Shown here: piece after piece, positions 61,450 to 64,000 of the stretch
Layout of the letters: each line of letters opens with the position of its first letter
Numbering within the stretch: the stretch's first letter is position 1
Assembly: GCA_029194675.1 (NCBI GenBank)
Contig: JARFXP010000002.1
Location: 62,001 to 126,000, forward strand
Direction of reading: 5' to 3'
Length of the DNA stretch: 64,000 nt
From: Nitrospira sp.
Lineage (GTDB): Bacteria > Nitrospirota > Nitrospiria > Nitrospirales > Nitrospiraceae
Program-made: the position numbers and the translations under genes
The notes under the pieces: model-generated
Databases searched by the model: none
The model's input: the letters and a program-made list of their open reading frames with translations, nothing else
What the model was told of the DNA's origin: nothing

Positions 61450-63690
61450 ATGGCATTGATTGACGATATGAAAGCCCTGTGCGATCGTCTGGCTCCCTTG
61501 GGCTGGCGTGACGTGCTGTTGAACGTGACTGGGGGGCAGCTCGATATTCTGAAGCCCACGAGTGCTGCACTGAAGACGGAACTCACGAAAACGCTCACGA
61601 CTATTGATCGGACTGTAACGGGATTTACCGACTTCGCTCTTTCCGGAACCAGAGCAGTTACAGCAGGATCGCCCGCGAATAGTCTGTTGTATCACGCATT
61701 GGCGTCGCCGAACGTGACTACAGGTCTCAGTGGGTTTCCGACGCTCAAGGAACTCGAGACGGTAGAAAATCATGTTTTTGGCGTTCAACCACCGACGCTT
61801 GGGAGTTTGAAAGCCAGGGCTGGGCTGACCGGATCACAGCGCCTTTCGGTGGTGCTGTTTGCATACGAGTATCGGCCGGCGCGTGATACCTGTGCTCGCC
61901 GCCAAGCCGACATGGTGTTCTCGCGAACAGGCATTTCACGGGTGGGCACAAGGCCGGCTAGGTACGATGCGAAGAATCGTGGGTTTCAGGCGCAAGTTGC
62001 CGATGATCCGTTCGCATTCCATGTGTGTCCGACGAGGTTCGCGGCCTTTCTCGCTGTACAGAAGAAAGGGAGCGACATCACACTCATGCGTGCCGGGCCC
62101 GGCGACAATACCCGTGATTTCTGGGTGCCGATCCATAAACTCTTCAACGGAACGGAATGTATTGCTGGTCTCGATCTGCAGGTTGAACTGTCTGCTTTCC
62201 ATTATAACGATAAGATCAGACGGACCCGTACCGTTACCTTACGAATGACGAGAGTTCCCACCACTGCGCCGTTTCAATTTTCAACGGGAATTGCGGAACT
62301 GTCTACCGACGCCTCGTTTGGCACTGGAATCGTCATACCGGTACCCCATCCACGGCTAGTGGAACCGGCTATGGTGAATGGCCGGTTATTGACCTATAGG
62401 GTTCCGCCGGGGCAGAAAGCGTTTGCCGCACTGGAGCCTGGAGCTGCTCAGGGCGCCGATGGATCAGAAATACGTCCCGCACCAGCCTATGTGCATGCCC
62501 GAACGCAGGTGCGTAACGGTGCGTTGATCGATCTGAATAATGATCCCAACAGGCCCGATGTGAACGCCACTGTTTCCACCGGAAATTATCGAGCGCTCCA
62601 CTACGTGGATTTCACCGGGGACGGTCAGGTCAGTGCGAGTGTGCCTGCGCTGACAGGAAAGCCTGAGGTGGCTGCGACTGTGGTACCATGCTATTCGTTG
62701 GTTGCGGCGCCTGATTTTTTCACATCAGCTGGCCAGCGGGAATTATTTGAGAGCGTACCTGATGACTTCTGGGGGGTGCCGCCGGTGCCATTATGCGATA
62801 CACGCCTTCCAGCCAATCTCCAGATGCCCGGGAACCGGTTTAGCGCTGCGGAGAAGACCATCTCTGCGGTGGTACCACTCTTAGCTCCAGCACCGACCGG
62901 GGTCACGATTCCCCAGTCTTTGGATGCCGATCGCTATTCGTGTTTGCCGGATGATTGTGCCGGGGTCTTCGCGCCGGGGTGGGATGTCAGCACCGATCGC
63001 ACTCGTGTCTCCGGTGCCCAAGTGCAGCACCTGGCAGCCTACGGCCTTGGCAGCCCGTTCCCGGAGGATGCCAAGCTATGCGCGGCGCTCAGTACATTCT
63101 GGCCGGCGGTGGCGCCGGATGCATCCAGAGCGATGTCGCCGAACACGGGGAATCCGGGTCTACGTGCAACAGTGGCACCGCTTACCGACGAGGAGATCGG
63201 GCAAGTGGGCGCACTTCCTTGGGATGGTGTCGTCGGCCCGAAGATCAGCACGTTCGGCGGCGTTGAGTTTCTCGATTGCGAGAAGTTTTTACATGTGGAC
63301 TACGTGAAAAACGCCTTGGAAGGACGCTTCACGCCGCGACTTACGACCCAAGTCTCGAGTGAAGAATATCGTCTGCGGATGCAGGCGATCGCGAGATGCT
63401 ACAGCATTGTGGGCGACGATCGGAACCTGCGCTTTGTGGTCTCCTTCCGTAAGGTCAGTGCCGGTGATCCAGAATTGCAGCGCGCGCAATTGGATACGTC
63501 GACGGTTTTGATCGGAGATGTCTATCGAATCGACATGATCTTAGGCGGGGAGGATACGGAACAGCCGCATCCGAGCGACTTCCGCCGTAGCCTGCTCCCG
63601 ATCCAAGATCGGCAAATATTTCTGGTCGGTCCACGGACCGATACGGCGCTTCGCAAGCGGGCTGATCAAGCTGTGTGGTCGCGCGTGTGA
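61450..63690 (+). CDS. Large protein of unknown family, coupled to a flavoprotein
   Basis: A 746-residue protein with no signal peptide that I cannot assign. Regions that look conserved are NSLLYHALASPNV (about 77), LSVVVLFAYEYRP-like, RDFWVPIHKLFNGTECIAGLDLQ (about 222), GLGSPFPEDAKLCAALSTFW (about 540, with Cys and Trp close together), LPWDGVVGPK and VEFLDCEKFLHVDYVK. The stop overlaps the ATG of an FAD monooxygenase/halogenase-like gene (TGATG), so the two products are made together. The pairing recalls protein-derived tryptophan cofactor enzymes and their flavoprotein modifiers, but the sequence itself does not match LodA. Confidence 0.75.
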   Translation: MALIDDMKALCDRLAPLGWRDVLLNVTGGQLDILKPTSAALKTELTKTLTTIDRTVTGFTDFALSGTRAVTAGSPANSLLYHALASPNVTTGLSGFPTLKELETVENHVFGVQPPTLGSLKARAGLTGSQRLSVVLFAYEYRPARDTCARRQADMVFSRTGISRVGTRPARYDAKNRGFQAQVADDPFAFHVCPTRFAAFLAVQKKGSDITLMRAGPGDNTRDFWVPIHKLFNGTECIAGLDLQVELSAFHYNDKIRRTRTVTLRMTRVPTTAPFQFSTGIAELSTDASFGTGIVIPVPHPRLVEPAMVNGRLLTYRVPPGQKAFAALEPGAAQGADGSEIRPAPAYVHARTQVRNGALIDLNNDPNRPDVNATVSTGNYRALHYVDFTGDGQVSASVPALTGKPEVAATVVPCYSLVAAPDFFTSAGQRELFESVPDDFWGVPPVPLCDTRLPANLQMPGNRFSAAEKTISAVVPLLAPAPTGVTIPQSLDADRYSCLPDDCAGVFAPGWDVSTDRTRVSGAQVQHLAAYGLGSPFPEDAKLCAALSTFWPAVAPDASRAMSPNTGNPGLRATVAPLTDEEIGQVGALPWDGVVGPKISTFGGVEFLDCEKFLHVDYVKNALEGRFTPRLTTQVSSEEYRLRMQAIARCYSIVGDDRNLRFVVSFRKVSAGDPELQRAQLDTSTVLIGDVYRIDMILGGEDTEQPHPSDFRRSLLPIQDRQIFLVGPRTDTALRKRADQAVWSRV

Positions 63691-64000
63691 TGCGTGTCGT
63701 GATTATAGGCGGCGGCCCCTCAGGAGCCGCCGCCGCGCTCACGCTCCTGGATGCGCAGATTCCTGTCACCATCGTTGAGCAGAAATCATTTCCGCGATAT
63801 CGTCCGGGCGAGACGTTGCATCCGGGTATTGAGCCGCTGCTCGACCGGTTAGGGGTTGCCGACCATCTGCATGAGGCTGGATATGTCAGGCATACAGGGA
63901 TATGGTCTGGATGGGGCGGCGTGACGCAATTCGTGCCATATGGCGGAGATACGAGCGGGCCGTGGAGAGGCTATCAGGCGATTCGTGCGGACTTTGATCA
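63690..64000 (+). CDS. FAD-dependent monooxygenase/halogenase-like flavoprotein (cut by window edge)
   Basis: The first 103 residues of a flavoprotein in the tryptophan-halogenase/LodB/QhpG-like group. VVIIGGGPSGAAAALTLLD is the dinucleotide-binding motif, VTIVEQKSFPRYRPGETLHPG the conserved stretch of this class, and EPLLDRLGV follows. The frame is open at base 64000. Translation is coupled to the 746-residue gene, so that protein is the likely target or partner. Confidence 0.85.
   Translation, partial: MRVVIIGGGPSGAAAALTLLDAQIPVTIVEQKSFPRYRPGETLHPGIEPLLDRLGVADHLHEAGYVRHTGIWSGWGGVTQFVPYGGDTSGPWRGYQAIRADFD

Noticed and set aside
61450-63690. LodA-type lysine oxidase
   Set aside because: The flavoprotein partner suggested it, but motifs I expect from LodA, such as the CPWQADF-type stretch, are absent.
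1-64000. CRISPR arrays, rRNA and tRNA genes, insertion sequences with transposase
   Set aside because: I saw no repeat-spacer pattern, no rRNA-like stretch, no cloverleaf I could support and no transposase gene. A weak tRNA could have been missed by eye.

Overview
The window looks like chromosomal DNA of a Nitrospira-type nitrite oxidiser (phylum Nitrospirota). The basis is two ethylbenzene-dehydrogenase-like haem subunits of the NxrC type, next to a TorD/NxrD-type chaperone, a NapG-like polyferredoxin, a TatA protein and paired multihaem c-type cytochromes. A Pup protein, a K+-independent proton pyrophosphatase and an SmbP-like metal-binding protein fit this. The genus is inferred from gene content only, and the catalytic NxrA/NxrB subunits are not in the window.

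Layout. 1-8320: the end of secD, secF, a PAS-rich histidine kinase with an NtrC-type regulator, a small secreted protein and an aldo/keto reductase. 8321-8982: a non-coding stretch with DnaA-box-like sites. 8983-10467: a thioredoxin-fold protein and a SIMPL protein. 10479-16953: a toxin/defence island with a HicA/HicB pair, an antitoxin-like remnant, a type IIG restriction-modification gene read through into a Fic domain, a Fic-antitoxin-like gene nested out of frame at that junction, a HEPN protein and an MNT/HEPN pair, bounded by an intact WD40 gene and a WD40 fragment. 18395-32109: the respiratory cluster. 32191-35207: two more small toxin-antitoxin pairs and a possible PIN-like protein. 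35246-39006, minus strand: a methyltransferase, a decayed fatty-acid cis/trans isomerase gene and a PQQ-type sugar dehydrogenase. 39349-50056: mostly housekeeping (hppA, pup, recJ, rel, bfd, an M3 peptidase). 50146-60473: a nuclease-like protein, a beta-barrel protein, a deaminase, a deacetylase, a rhodanese, SmbP, a nitrilase-like amidase, a YqgE protein, a lipoprotein and a DUF3422 protein. 61450-64000: an unrecognised 746-residue protein translationally coupled to an FAD monooxygenase/halogenase-like protein that runs off the window.

How the genes fit together. In the respiratory cluster the ferredoxin, TorD chaperone, TatA, TPR protein and radical SAM protein look like assembly and export factors. 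The two NxrC-like subunits and the two five-haem cytochromes look like periplasmic electron-transfer parts. Two related palindromic elements with near-identical ends lie in this cluster, and one now supplies the 5' end of the second cytochrome gene. The most unusual structures are the restriction enzyme-Fic read-through with its nested antitoxin, and the 746-residue protein/flavoprotein pair at the right edge.
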